Positions 36,031-47,341 of a stretch of DNA of 64,000 bases are shown here, piece by piece. The notes below the pieces were generated by a model, which saw only the letters and a program-made list of their open reading frames with translations, had not been told where the DNA came from and ran no database searches. How positions within the stretch are numbered: the first letter of the stretch is position 1; every line of letters starts with the position of its first letter. Origin of the DNA: Gongronella butleri (taxonomy: Eukaryota; Mucoromycota; Mucoromycetes; Mucorales; Cunninghamellaceae); contig JAIWZP010000064.1 of NCBI GenBank assembly GCA_025201375.1, forward strand, positions 62,001 through 126,000, in the 5' to 3' direction. Position numbers and translations under genes: made by a program.

Positions 36031-36230
36031 TCTACCATGGGGGCAGGGGGAAGGTCGATTGAACACAAAAAGAAGTAAAGGAGCCAGAAAAAGAGATGCA
36101 ACGACGATGGTTTTCAAGCCCCGCCGCGCATTTATTATTTAAAATTCCGAGATTTGCGTGCTGCTGCTCCCCCTGATTTCTTCCCTGCTTCGTTCTTTTT
36201 GCCACTTCTTGCCTTGCTCTTTTGCACACC
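36031..36230. promoter_or_regulatory. Bidirectional promoter, SF3B2 and ELMO genes
   Basis: Only 200 bp separate the two divergent start codons. The interval contains a TATTTAAAATTCC stretch near 36132-36148 and C/T-rich leader sequence toward the ELMO gene. Head-to-head spacing this short implies shared promoter elements. Confidence 0.6.
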
Positions 36231-39053
36231 ATGAGCGGAAACAGCAGCCAGACTTCTTTTCCGTCACCGCCACCCATGCCTGCAACGCTCCCTGCGCAGT
36301 CTCCCACGCAAGAGACCTCTGCGCCGCAACAACAGGCGCCCATGACGCCTCAGGCGCAAACGGAGCAGCTGAATGCCGCCACAAAGGACGACAAGGTGCT
36401 AAAGATGGCCACCTTTTCGCTACAAAAGTATCTCAAGGTAACCAAAAGAGCAAGAAATGGAACCAATTTGTCAAAGGGCATCGGATTGACGCGTTTTTCT
36501 TTTCTTTTTTCTTTTTTTCTTTTTTTTTTTGCCCAGGAACCGGATTTTGCGGCCGAATTCCTGGAACGCGGCGGATTAGAGTCCTTGTGCGAGATCATCA
36601 AAAAGGCGAATGGCAACACGCTTGCATACGCGTTGAATTCGTTTGATTCGCTTTTGGAGCACGAGACGGGTTGGAAGTCGCTCGATGAGGATTTTGTCGT
36701 GGACATTGCGCGTATCGTGGTCAAGGAGGCGCTCGTGACGATTGTGCGGCCGGCCACGGCGATCCTGATCAAGATCGTCACGTTCAATGCTCACCAGCGC
36801 CGCTCGTTCCCGGCACCCAATGCCACCACCACGGCATCGGCCACCAACAATAAGCCCACGGCTTCCTCTGGCTCTAATAAACAGCAACAACAGCAGCAAC
36901 AAGACACTGCAAAGTCCGACGCGGCCGCAAGCGCCACATCTTTGCTGTCTTTTGGCTATCCGACCCTCCAAAAAGCCATTGAGCGCGTGCCAAAGTTGCT
37001 GCCGACGCTCGTCCAGCGGCTTCAGAGCCAGGATTATACACTGTGCCTCAACAGCCTCGCACTCCTCACGGCCATGATCAAAATGGTCACCGACGAATAT
37101 CGCAGCAAATTGCCCGAGTCGCTGGAAGCTTATGATCTCAAAAAATACATTGTCGTAAGAAATGCACACCCCATCCTCCTATTTTTTTTTATTTGACGCG
37201 TCGCTCATCCTCGTTTCACTAGCGTTTGATGAATAGCAGCCCGTCCGAGGAGCTGCGCACGCAATTGCTCGAGTATCAGACGGTCATGGGCCAAAACTTC
37301 AGCATGCGGCGCAAAACACATGTCAGCCTCAAAAATCCGGAAGATGCTCAGATGCTCAATGACATTTGGGAAGCGGCAAAGGTTGATGACATCCAAATCC
37401 CTGGCGCTCGAAAGTGGAAAAAGCTTGGCTTCTCGGTAAAAAAACAAAAAAAAACAAGGAAAAACGCGTCGCGAAGCGCTTGACTCACGTGTTATTTTTG
37501 CGATAGTCTGAGAATCCTCAGCGGCAATTCGTCCGGACCGGCCAATTCGGCTTGCAACGACTGCATGGCTTGGTGATGAGCAACCCAGACTTGTTCTCAA
37601 AGGTATAAAACATGAAAAATGGTGTAATAGGGCCGCTGATCGCGCTTTTTTTTTTTTTTTTTGGCTTCTAGACCATCATGGAACAGATCCATCGGCCCGA
37701 GAACAAGCGTTGCCCTTATGCCAAGACGTGTTGCGAGTGCACCGAGCTACTCTTTAGCCAGTGGAACATCAACACGGGATGTAAGTCGGTCACTTTTATT
37801 GCATTTTTCACAATTTGGCTGATTTTTTTCTCTCTCTCTTTTTTTTTCGCCTTGCATAGACATTGCAGCGGAATTCGAGCCCATCTTGTTGTACCTGGAT
37901 CGCGTCCAGGCCACGACCGTGCGTCTGTTTTTCCGCTTGTTCCAGGACATGGGTGCAACCATTGCGGATTTCTCAAAGGTGTCCGCGCTTGTGCGCAGCC
38001 AATTGCGCGCTGTGCTAAAGACAGAAGGTGTCAAGGATATGAACGAGTTTGAGCGTGTCATGGACGGCACTCCCTACCAGACAATCCGAAATCGCCGCCT
38101 CAAGGAACTCGAGTGGGCCGATGACTTATTGGGACGCGACGCAATCAAGTAAAAAAGAAAAAAAAAAAGTTAGCAGAGAAAATGAAAACACTATGATTTA
38201 CACGATTTGCCGTTTATTTTACAGGCATTTGCGCGCACGATTGAACAAGCAATCGTACGAGTTTATAAAAAAGCAGCGAATTCAATGTCTGGTGCGTGGT
38301 GCATGGTTCCCGGCGCCATCGTCGTCTCTAACGCGGTCGGGGTCGATGGCCATGCCCAACAGCAACATCAGCATGCAGGAATTGATTGGTGGCACGAGCT
38401 CGTCGTCGTCGTCTGGCGTCAAACGATGGCGATATTACAAATTGAGCCCGTCCAAAAAGGCTTTACTCTTTGGCGACTTTGCCGAGGTGCACACAGCCGT
38501 GATTGACGATTATGACGCGCTGCCAAACAAGATCGAACTTGCCAATGTCGCCGATATTCGTGCAACACGCAAACCATCCACGACCACCGCCGCCGCGGCG
38601 TCGTCCATGTTCCCCGCGCCTCCATCGTCCACGGCGTCGCCATTGCATCATCACCACCAACTTCATTCGCACTCAATGGATCCAACGTCGCCCGGTGGTG
38701 CGCTGCCCGTGTCCGGCTCAGACGCTTTGCTTGGCACATCGCCCACGGCGACCTCGTATTCTTCCAGTGCCGTGCTTTCCTTTGGTCTGTACACGTCCAG
38801 CAATCGCCTGCTTGCGGAATTCAAGTGTGCCACGTCCGAGCAGCTGTCAGAATGGAAAGACGGGTTCAGCATGCTCTTGGACAAGGGTATCACCAGCAAG
38901 GAGACCGCAGAGTACCTTCATTCGCTCACCGAGATTGGCGTCAAGGTCAAATTGCTGCAAATCGCCGGCGATCGCGTCGAGGTGCCTCATGGCACGCTGG
39001 ATGTGCCGCCATTGCCTGCTGGCGGCACATCACGCTTCTACTATGACGCGTGA
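36231..39053 (+). CDS. ELMO/CED-12 domain protein with PH-like C-terminus
   Basis: Seven exons (36231-36437, 36537-37154, 37223-37435, 37507-37602, 37672-37780, 37860-38148, 38225-39053) encode 786 aa. ELMO proteins form Rac guanine-exchange complexes with DOCK-type partners and control actin, polarity and, in fungi, morphogenesis. After a disordered Gln/Pro-rich N-terminus come ARM-like helices (EFLERGGLESLCEIIKKANG and SFDSLLEHETGWKSL), a poly-Gln insert near residue 225, and the ELMO domain (LLEYQTVMGQNFSMRRKTHV, WKKLGFSSENPQRQF, FGLQRLHGLVMSNPDLF). A PH-like region follows (VRGAWFPAP, KRWRYYKLSPSKKALLFGDF, FGLYTSSNRLLAEFKCATSEQLSEWKDGF), with a Ser/His-rich insert. Domain order matches animal ELMO1, so the call is strong; the DOCK partner is not in the window. 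Confidence 0.92.
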
Positions 39054-39213
39054 GGTATCCAATGGCACTTGTTCATCCCATCCTGCGCGCTCACCTGGCC
39101 GGCCATCGTGACGCGTGACACGCGACACGTCTCCATCCCCTTTTTTTTTACAATGTATTTTATTAAATTATAATGATAAGACGTGAAAAAATATGGCAGG
39201 GGGTATGAAGATG

Positions 39214-40026
39214 CTAGCTCACAAGGGAAAAGAGCAAGGCAAAGGACACAACGAGACAGAAACCAACCTAAATTAAGATGTGGGCTCAGACGACGCGTCT
39301 TTTGTTGCATGGCATGCACTGCATGTATATTTTTACCATGGTTTTAAAGGACAATGCGCTGAAAAATGTATTGATTAGCTCACCAAAGACACGCGCCGCG
39401 ACATCGGCTCGTCGAATATGATGGGGATCTTCCTGCATACACGTAAAAAAATCAAAAGAAAGCCCGTCATTGGTTAAGGATTGGCGTGTCGCGTATAAAA
39501 AAAGAAAAAAAAAAGCAAGCACGCGCTGCGATCTTGAAAAAGGATATTTTGCCCATTCCAAGCACTTGTAATCCAATCCCCAATCTGGAGGAAAGCTGGT
39601 CCGGTCGCATTCATTTCGCTCGTACTTGCCAGCACACTCTTCGACGGCGCTGAATTGACCTGAAAATAAAAAAAAGCGGCGTGTCAAGATGCAATTTCAA
39701 TTTAGCGTAGATTTTACTTTGAATAAGCTGCTGGGCTTGCTCATGAATCTCGAGCCGAATGGTGGAGAAGGCGTGGTAGACCAAGAAGAGCACGAAAAAA
39801 ACAAACACAATATAAAAAAGGGCACTTGCATAGCTGAAACAAGGGATAAGCGTTTTGCACATGGGAACGCGAGGCGACTTTTTTTTGCGTACCTGGACAG
39901 AATCAAGGGCGTATGAAACGAAGTCGTCCACGACGAGTGCGTTGCCGGCCCCATAAGTGGCCGAGAAACAACGCAAGTCTCTGAATCATGGTCCGTCTTG
40001 CGTCGTTTCACCTGACGCTGATTCAT
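39214..40026 (-). CDS. Brr6/Brl1-type nuclear envelope protein
   Basis: Five minus-strand exons (40026-39893, 39833-39718, 39659-39523, 39432-39337, 39267-39214) encode 178 aa. Brr6/Brl1 proteins are integral nuclear-envelope proteins needed for nuclear pore complex assembly and lipid balance. The first membrane segment (ALFYIVFVFFVLFLVYHAF) is followed by an amphipathic helix and a lumenal region with paired Cys (EECAGKYERNECD and YKCLEWAKY). Then come the family block VAARVFGELINTFFSALSFKTM and a second membrane segment (FCLVVSFALLFSLV) encoded by the short last exon. Two transmembrane segments flanking Cys-rich lumenal sequence is the family hallmark. Exon 3 uses a weaker donor (GTGCTT), so its end is the least certain boundary. 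Divergent from the Pin1 gene. Confidence 0.87.
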
Positions 40027-40560
40027 TGGCTACAATACCGAACAAACGAACAAGACAGAGTGAAAAAGAGTTCCAAAAAGCCCGCAAGCCGACAAGAAAA
40101 AGGCGCGAAACGGGCTTTCAAAGTGGCGTTTGGGCATTGGAACGCACTTTTATGATATCATAAAGTGTCCGCCAAGCGTCGTAGCCCAACAACAATGCTG
40201 GTATGATATCAATGAAACACGATGGGGTTTGCACAACTTTTTGCACGCAAAGGTACTTGGCCAAACGCGATGAAAAGTCATCAAAATCGCGAATCAAAGA
40301 AAGATGAAAGTGTAATTTAGCAAGCGGGCTTCGCGGGGTCTGGTGGAGTGGGTTGCAGGTCGCGCTTTGAAGTGGCGTCACACGGGCCGCAAGCAGAAAT
40401 AGGGAACCCAGCCATTTTTGCGCTTTCTGGCGCCTTTTTTTTTTTTTTCCTCTTGCTCTCGCTATTTCATCTTTCACGCCAAACGTTTGACCCCTCATGG
40501 TAGGTGACTTTTGCGGAACATGCCTGTAGCGCACTTGTCGCACGCCTTTTGCACGCGCTG
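40027..40560. promoter_or_regulatory. Shared intergenic promoter, Brr6/Brl1 and Pin1 genes
   Basis: 534 bp between divergent start codons. A 142-codon open frame on the minus strand covers part of it but has Arg-rich, unstructured composition and no splice-linked partner, so I treat the stretch as regulatory or spacer DNA. No TATA box stands out. Confidence 0.45.
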
Positions 40561-41136
40561 ATGAGCAAGGCGGTGTTTGACGTGCAGTCTTTGCTGACGT
40601 GTCCCCTCATTTTGTTTTTATCAGGAGCTGCCACCCGATTGGACCATTCGCCACTCGCGAACGTATAACAAGGACTATTATTTCAACACGGCGACCAAGG
40701 AATCGCGTTGGGATCCTCCTCCTGGTGATGACAATGACCGTGTGCGCGCCAGCCATCTGCTTGTCAAGCACAAGGACTCGCGTCGTCCAAGCTCGTGGCG
40801 CGAGGTAATTCCCCCGTCCCCCATTTGCGGATCAATTGCATCAGGATTAAGCATTAGCTTTTTTTATAGGAAAATATTACGCGCACCAAGGAAGAGGCGC
40901 TGGAGATTTTGAAGGGATATCAGAAGAAAATTGAATCTGGCGAGGAGACGCTGAGTGCGCTTGCGACGAACAATTCCGACTGCAGCAGCGCGAAGCGCGG
41001 CGGTGATCTGGGCTACTTTGAGCGCGGCCAAATGCAAAAGCCCTTTGAAGACACCGCTTTTAACCTCAAAGTCGGTGAATTGAGCGAGCCTGTTTGGACT
41101 GACAGCGGTGTCCACCTCATCATGCGAACGGCCTGA
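40561..41136 (+). CDS. ESS1: Peptidyl-prolyl isomerase Pin1/Ess1
   Basis: Three exons (40561-40572, 40625-40804, 40870-41136) encode 152 aa, close to human Pin1 (163). It isomerises phospho-Ser/Thr-Pro bonds; in fungi the main target is the Pol II C-terminal domain. The WW domain ([26 protein letters not shown]) is followed by the parvulin domain with [55 protein letters not shown] and GVHLIMRTA. The His and Cys of the catalytic pocket and the basic phosphate-binding patch ([11 protein letters not shown]) are present. Exon 1 holds only MSKA; its intron is 52 nt with a GTGTTT donor, so the exact start is less certain than the rest. Confidence 0.94.
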
Positions 41137-41904
41137 TCTGGCGCCGATGAAAATGCACAATTTTTTTTATACGCGGTACATTAAATTCCTCCAAGTGTGG
41201 CGCTGACGATGCGAAAATCTTTACTTTTGGCGAAAAGGAGGGGCGAGGGCGTGTGAAATGAGGCGTGGTGAGGGATCAACATCTCTGCTCTTTGCGTATT
41301 GTGCGGCTTGGGCCGCAGAATGGGCGTTTCCGCTGAGGGGGCGAGGGAACACAAGGGACAACGCGCGCATGTGCGCTTTTGTGGAGCCTTGGAGACAGAA
41401 AACGCCTGAAAAGGCAGCCTGCGCCGGAGAATGAATTGAAAATCTCGTTGCCGAGATTGTCGGTAAGAGAAGTTGATCGATGCGCGCGCCGAGCTCCGTA
41501 TGAGCAAAGGGAACAAAATAATTCCTTGTTCGTGGATAGAACGGTAAATTTCTCTCCAATTTTTTTTTTTTCACCGTGCTTCACCCTGGCGGGACCACGG
41601 TGGTGCTCTAGGTGTGAGCGCTTTTGATCCATTGAGCTCCTTTTATTTGAAGATGAAACCTGGCAAACAGGGGATTGGCGCCTTGGACTTGCCGGGTTAT
41701 CTTTTTCCATCTCTGATCCATCCCGCACTGAAGGCGCTGTGCCTGATTTGGTCATTTTCTTTGTGTTCGGAATCGGCCGACGGGAAGAAGCACATCGAAA
41801 ATAATATAAATCTGGCAAATGTCACCCTGCTTCTTTTTTTTTTCTTCTCAATTCATTTTCTTCCAATTGCATCATCCTTTGTTGCTTTTTGCCCTGCCTT
41901 TGCC
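41137..41904. other. Intergenic region upstream of the first MFS gene
   Basis: No supported gene. A G/C-balanced stretch without internal repeats, becoming pyrimidine-rich from about 41830 to 41900, just before the start at 41905. Confidence 0.5.
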
Positions 41905-44147
41905 ATGACAACGACATCCTTAGAGGGCCCGAAAGAGGCAACAAGCCCACATCCGTCATTGAGCGAGGACGAGGAACGCTCTGTCGGATCCTCTTCGGCG
42001 ACGGCGCACGAACAGGCACCATCGGACGAGCCATATTCCATCCTCAAGACATGGCAAATTGGAGGCATCTTGTCGATCACCGCATTTTCAGGCGCGCTCT
42101 CGCCATTGAATGCAAGCATCTATTTCCCGGCATTGAACAATATTCAGGAGGTAAAAAGATTAAAAAAAAAGAGCGGACAGAAAAAAAGGGCCCGTCCAAA
42201 TTATCAAAAACATTTACCCGCTCTCTTTTTAGGACTTGGGGATCACTGCGGATATGGTGAATTTGACAATCACCACGTATTTGATCTTTCAAGGGCTGTC
42301 GCCTGCATTTTGGGGTTCCATTGCCGACGTGTGGGGTCGCCGCCCAGTGTACACGGTCACGACCATCATCTATTGCGCTGCATGCGTGGGACTCGCCGTC
42401 CAGCACAATTTCGGCGTCATGCTCTTTCTGCGCATGCTGCAATCCTTTGGTAGCAGCTCATTAATAGCGGTTGGGTATGCACCAAAAAAAAAAAAAAAAA
42501 AAAGTGACACGACTGCGCTAGTGCTGACTTTTTCATGATTTTCTGTTCCAGAGCCGGGGTCATTGGTGACATCACGACACCTGCGCAGTAAGTGTGCTGT
42601 ATTTGGAATGAATAAGCAAGCCGATCTGTGTGGCACGATCGCGAACCTTATTATTCACTGTTTTTGTCCTTTTTGCATGGATTGATGGCAGACGTGGCGG
42701 GTTTTATGGCTTTTACAACATGGGGCAATTGCTTGGTAAACAATGGATCCTTTAGATTTCCTTTTTTGAATTATGCATGACAAAGAACAAGCGCGTCTAA
42801 TACTTTTTTTTTCTGACAGGGCCCGTCATTGGTAAAAGCCTTCTTGTATTCGGCGTCCGTGCCATCGGTCTTACTTTTTTTCTTATTCATCAGGACCTGT
42901 GATTGGTGGCGTGGTCGCTGGCACCATTGGATGGAGGTATGATAAATGCTAGTACCCGGGACGTTGACCGCGAGACCAGGGCGCGTCGCCCCCCCCGTGA
43001 GAAAGGCGCGCCGAATCTCACGCTCTCTTTGTTTTGTGATTGCACAGGTGGATCTTTTGGATTTTGGCCATACTTGCTGGTGTGTCATGCACGCTTTTGA
43101 CAATCTTTGTGCCGGAGACATTGCGGATCCTTGTTGGCAATGGTAGCGGATATTGCAACCCCACGCCGTGGCAGTGGTGGCAACGGCGCAAGCTTATTCG
43201 CGAAAAGGGCGCCGACGCTGTGCCTGCGCCATTGCCGACGGCTGAGCACCGATACCGCCGAAAGCCAAACTTTCTTCAACCGTTCCTGTTTCTCTTAGAA
43301 TTGGACGTGATAATGATCCTGATTTTAAACGGGTGTGCATACATGACATACTATTATTACAATGTTTCTACTCCCAGCCAGTTTGCCGCACGCTATGGCT
43401 TGTCCACTATCCAGATTGGTTTGTGCTTTATACCCCAAGGCCTTGGCTGCATCATTGGGTCGTACTTGTCCGGCAGACAGCTCGACTACTTTTTCCGCCG
43501 CACAAACGCCAAGTACCAAAGGGAACATCCCAACCAAGTCGTCGAAAAGGGAAAGATCCCCATCGATTTCCCCATCTATCGCACGCGAACCATTTTTATG
43601 CTTCCTTGCTGCCTCGTCGTCCAATTACTCACCATCCTTTATGGCTGGATGCTCTCCATCAACACTCCCCTCGCAGGCTTGCTTGTTATTCAAGCTCTAG
43701 GTAAACAAAAAAAAAAAAACACGAAAAAAACGCGTCAAAACGCGCAGCTCAATTTGTTTTCTCTTTTTCACGCGCGACGCAGTTTCCATTGCAACCATTG
43801 TTCTCAGCGGCATGTCACAGACGCTCCTTGTCGACTTGTATCCCGGACGAGGCGCGTCTATCACGGCTTCCAACAACTTGGTGCGATGCATGCTTGGGTA
43901 AAACACGAAAAAAGCGAGACAATTTGCCGCCCGCCACATGCTGACTATTTTTTTTTTTTTTTTACCACGCAATCCCAGCGCCATTGCGTCTGTCACGTCG
44001 GAGCCAGGCATCAAAGCCCTCGGTGTTTCTTGGTTTTTTACAACATTTGGCCTGGTTTGCTTTTCCTTAAATATCCTCTACTTTGTACTGCTCAAAATGG
44101 GTCCTAAATGGCGCTTGCGCCGCTACGAGAAGGAAGGCTCCGCTTGA
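41905..44147 (+). CDS. MFS multidrug-type transporter (DHA1-like), paralogue 1
   Basis: Nine exons (41905-42150, 42233-42474, 42552-42587, 42692-42735, 42820-42831, 42894-42936, 43048-43700, 43783-43897, 43979-44147) encode 519 aa with about 12 membrane segments. A proton-driven exporter of drugs or metabolites is expected, but substrate cannot be read from sequence. Marks: SIYFPALNNIQ at the end of TM1, motif A GSIADVWGRRP, RMLQSFGSSS, the antiporter motif GPVIGPVIGGVVAGTIGWRW in TM5, and FVPETLR. A 12-nt exon (42820-42831) supplies one of the two GPVI units; skipping it would keep frame but lose that unit. A long cytoplasmic N-terminus is acidic. Paralogue 2 at 47342 shares most intron positions. 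The intron at 42475-42551 is absent from paralogue 2, and the last intron of paralogue 2 is absent here. Confidence 0.9.
42820..42831 (+). other. 12-nt micro-exon of MFS paralogue 1
   Basis: Bounded by CTGACAG on the left and GTAAAA on the right, with phase 1 on both sides. Translated with the flanking exons it turns GQLLGPVIGG into GQLLGPVIGPVIGG, which fits the duplicated GPxxGPxxGG motif usual for fungal DHA1 transporters. Paralogue 2 has an equivalent exon at 48198-48209. Confidence 0.8.
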
Positions 44148-44200
44148 TCATGTAAATCCATACCATTGGCATTTCAATGTATTACTTGTTAAATTAATAG

Positions 44201-44206
44201 AATAAA
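44201..44206 (+). terminator. Polyadenylation signal of MFS paralogue 1
   Basis: AATAAA 54 bp after the stop codon at 44147, in a locally AT-rich stretch. Confidence 0.5.
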
Positions 44207-44559
44207 AGATCATGTCAAGCTTGCTTCTTGCAGGCGATTCAACCTTTTGTCAGACGCGTTTTGTGCAATAAATGAGACACCGCTACAGGTACCTGTGCGG
44301 GGTAAATACTTCACTGATCAAAACAGTCAGCGATCTCTCTACATGATGTATGATAAAGAGCCATCGCCGATTTTTTTTGGTTTCGTCAATAAAATTGACC
44401 GGTGAGTCGTCTAAAGCAAGGGGACATTTCAACAGCAACAAAAGTGGCGGAATGCCGGGCGCATTGCCGACGAGTGTCGTTGAGCGCCATTTTATCACTG
44501 AGCCATACTCGTCTATCTGAAAATAAGCTAATTTCATGTAAAAGACGATCAAACGCCAA

Positions 44560-45720
44560 ATATCTACTTTGCAGCGGAGCTTGAGAGCTGCTTTTGTGCA
44601 CAGGAATTGGGTCCATCTATGTGTGAATTTTGGGCCCCATTTTATTGTAAAAATGCGGTGAAATCACACTTTATAAAATAGTGAATTCTGTGAATGCCAT
44701 TTAAGCAGGGGCTTTTTGGAAATCTCTGAAATATTGCCATGCCCACGTGCACCATCATCGTGGCACCTGAATGCACTTAGTTTCGTCTCGATTGCGTGTC
44801 CCATTGGCGAGTAATTAACAACTATCGCAATTTTAGACAGAAAACGCGTGTTCTTTACATTCGCGTTATTCAATCAGCTTGAAATTTTTTTAATCACACG
44901 GGGCCGAATTGGGCTTCAACATTGCTGGTAGCAAGATACTTCAATGAAGTCAAATCAAAGTTTTATCAAAGAAGAACAAAATGATCCAAGTTAAATGTAA
45001 AATACGCACCTTCTGCATTAATTGTGCCTCTGAAACCAAGTACACCGTGTGATGTGCGTTGCCAGCAACAACTTGGCTCTTGTAGCAAGTTACTTTAATG
45101 CAGTAAAACCAAAGTTTATTAAAAGAGAATAAAATAGTCCAAGTTTATTGCATAATACGCGTCCACTGCATCAAATATGCCTTTGAAACGAGGTACACCG
45201 TGTGGTGAGAGTTGCCAGCGACAATTTTGGTACTTTCAGTAAAGGGATCAAATTATGCAAAGGTCGCACAAATTGCAAAATGGCGAAATTATTTTTTGTT
45301 TTTGAATTTACTCGAGTTTATGACATTGGAGCGCTTTGGTGCAGATAGTAAAGTTGAATCTCAACTGGGTCCCATCAGCAGGATGACAGAGTTTCAAGCT
45401 GATTGAATAGAGGAACGTCGAGAAAGCGCGCTTTTTGACTAAAATCGAGTCAATCGTTGATTACTCGCCAATTAGACACGCGCTCGAGACAAAATCAAGT
45501 GAATCCAGATGCCACAACGATGGTGCCCATGGGCATGGCAATATTTTATAGGTTTCCAAAAAGTCCCCGCTGAAATGGCATTCACAGAATTGTCTTTTTT
45601 AGAAAGTGCGATTTCGTCGCATTTTTACAATACAAAGAGACCCAAACTCACACTATAGGTGGACCGTATTCTTGCGCGCAAAAGCAGCTCTTGAGCTCCG
45701 CTGTAAGCTAGATACATGCC
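44560..45720. repeat. Fold-back repeat with inverted arms and tandem core
   Basis: The left arm (about 44565-44890) and right arm (about 45390-45720) are inverted, diverged copies. GTGAATGCCATTTAAGC at 44690 pairs with a CGCTGAAATGGCATTCAC word at about 45568, a CCCATTGGCGAGTAATTA word near 44799 pairs with GATTACTCGCCAATTAGACA near 45459, and GCGGAGCTTGAGAGCTGCTT pairs with AGCAGCTCTTGAGCTCCGCT near 45684. Between the arms are two direct copies of a 150-bp unit beginning TAGCAAGATACT (44928) and TAGCAAGTTACT (45078). The arm sequence recurs at 63090-63440 and the core unit at about 63485-63615. No coding capacity seen. Confidence 0.8.
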
Positions 45721-45849
45721 GATTTGTATCGAAAAAATGATTTTTAGTGCTATTTTGGTTGTTTTACAATGAATCCAGCGCTTCAAGAGCATCCCCGTCT
45801 TAATATGAAAGTGACTCGGTTTTTCGTTCGATTGAACCCACCACTGGGA

Positions 45850-46630
45850 CTCTGCGGGCACTGGATGGCGCGCAGTGACGATTTTCATAACCTACGTATT
45901 TTCCAAGGAGTGGAGTCGACAATTTCAAAACGACGAATTTTAGTTCCTCATATCGCCACGCCATTCACGCACAAGGTAAACACTCAACTTTATTCGACGG
46001 AAATGCAAATAAAATCCAAGGTCCATTGACTGGTTTTCGCGTTTTACGCGAAAAGCTGTAATTTTTCACTACAAGGCCAACTCAACGAAGATTGGCCACA
46101 GGGTCTTGTAAGTTATATCATTAAAAAGAGGACAATCTGGCGCGTTCTTAGGTGCCCGTGATCTGTGTAAAAGTGCAAGTTCTGGCGGATTAGTCGCGAA
46201 ATCAAAAACTGGCTAGATTTTCTGCGCGTAAAAAAGCGCGTCAGTCGTCGAGTTACACACACCTGCTTCTTACCAATCTTTTGCGCCTGAAGTGTCTTTT
46301 GCCCATGGACACGTCGGCGCGTCTCCATGGACGCGTTTTTCCAGTGTAAAATGCATGTAAAGTTTTATCGAAAATCGCTGCTTGCTCGCCACCGAGCAGA
46401 TTAATTGCGCTCCTTTTGGGCATTTTCCGTCGTTTGACCACGCATTACATCCTGTGTGCAAATTTCGTGCCGTTCTGCGGACCCATTTTTCAATTTTTCC
46501 TCTGGTGCTCGAAACAGATGGTTTTCTGATTTGCATGTAGCAGCTCTCAATAACCTATGACAGCCGCGAAACATGTCTCACCCACGGTTTCCATCCTTCA
46601 TTTTCACGCTAGGATACGTTTCAGGGCGGC
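45850..46630 (+). repeat. Dispersed repeat family X, copy 3
   Basis: Same orientation as copy 1. Ordered landmarks: GGATGGCGCGCAGTGACGAT at 45861, TTCCAAGGAGTGGAGTCGAC near 45900, GTCCATTGACTGGTTTTCGC near 46020, AAGCGCGTCAGTCGTCGA near 46233, GTGCCGTTCTGCGGACCC near 46468 and an ACGTTTCAGGGCGG word near 46615. It abuts the right arm of the fold-back repeat, and in copy 4 the same two modules are also adjacent, so both belong to one composite element. Confidence 0.7.
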
Positions 46631-47341
46631 AGTACACCTGGTTGGCAAATTTACATTTATTTCCGGCCAAATCCACCCATGGTCATGTGTTGGGCCACAT
46701 AAAACATAAAATAGGAGGCGTCTCGTGACGCGGCGGTACCTCAGTGCCGCCGATGTCTGCAGCTCCCCATGGATCGATGCATGTGAATAGGAATGGAGCG
46801 CGGAAATCACGGTAAAAGACGCTCAATAGTGATTTAGCCGGCTCGCGCAAGCTTCTTGTTTTCTTTTTTTCTTGTTGTGATAATTGATTGATCCGCGGAG
46901 TTGATCTCAGGCCGCAGCGCGATGGTTTATGATGGAAGGAGCACGAATCACAGATGCTTGGTCTGTTGATCCGGGAAAAAGATTAAAGGAACGCGCAACC
47001 ATTGCCCAAAAATGGCCAAAGGCTCACCTGGTAATGGCTGCGATTGGGCGGGGACATGGCGGCGCCCTACAAAAAAATGAGCTGGGTTTGGGCAATCGGT
47101 TACTGCCGACCGGTTGCTTACCGATGTTTGCAGAAATCGTCGCCGACCGTGCACTGCGCTCGAGGCGCGCCAATGGCCCTGGTCGCGGCAGCACTACCGA
47201 CCCCAGCATACTGTGGCGCAGGCGACGGATACCGAAAAAGCGGATGTGGATCTAAAATAAAAAGAGTTGGTGTTGCCCATTTTCAGCTTCTTGTAACATT
47301 GAATTTGTTTTTTTTACTCCCATCCGCCTTTTTTTTCAATC
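46631..47341. other. Intergenic region upstream of MFS paralogue 2
   Basis: No supported gene. The stretch from about 46830 contains a T-run and the likely promoter; the 40 bp before the start are T-rich. Confidence 0.5.

Noticed and set aside
40118..40543. 142-codon minus-strand open frame between divergent genes
   Set aside because: Arg/Lys-rich, no real ATG context, no splice-linked partners, and it fills a promoter interval.
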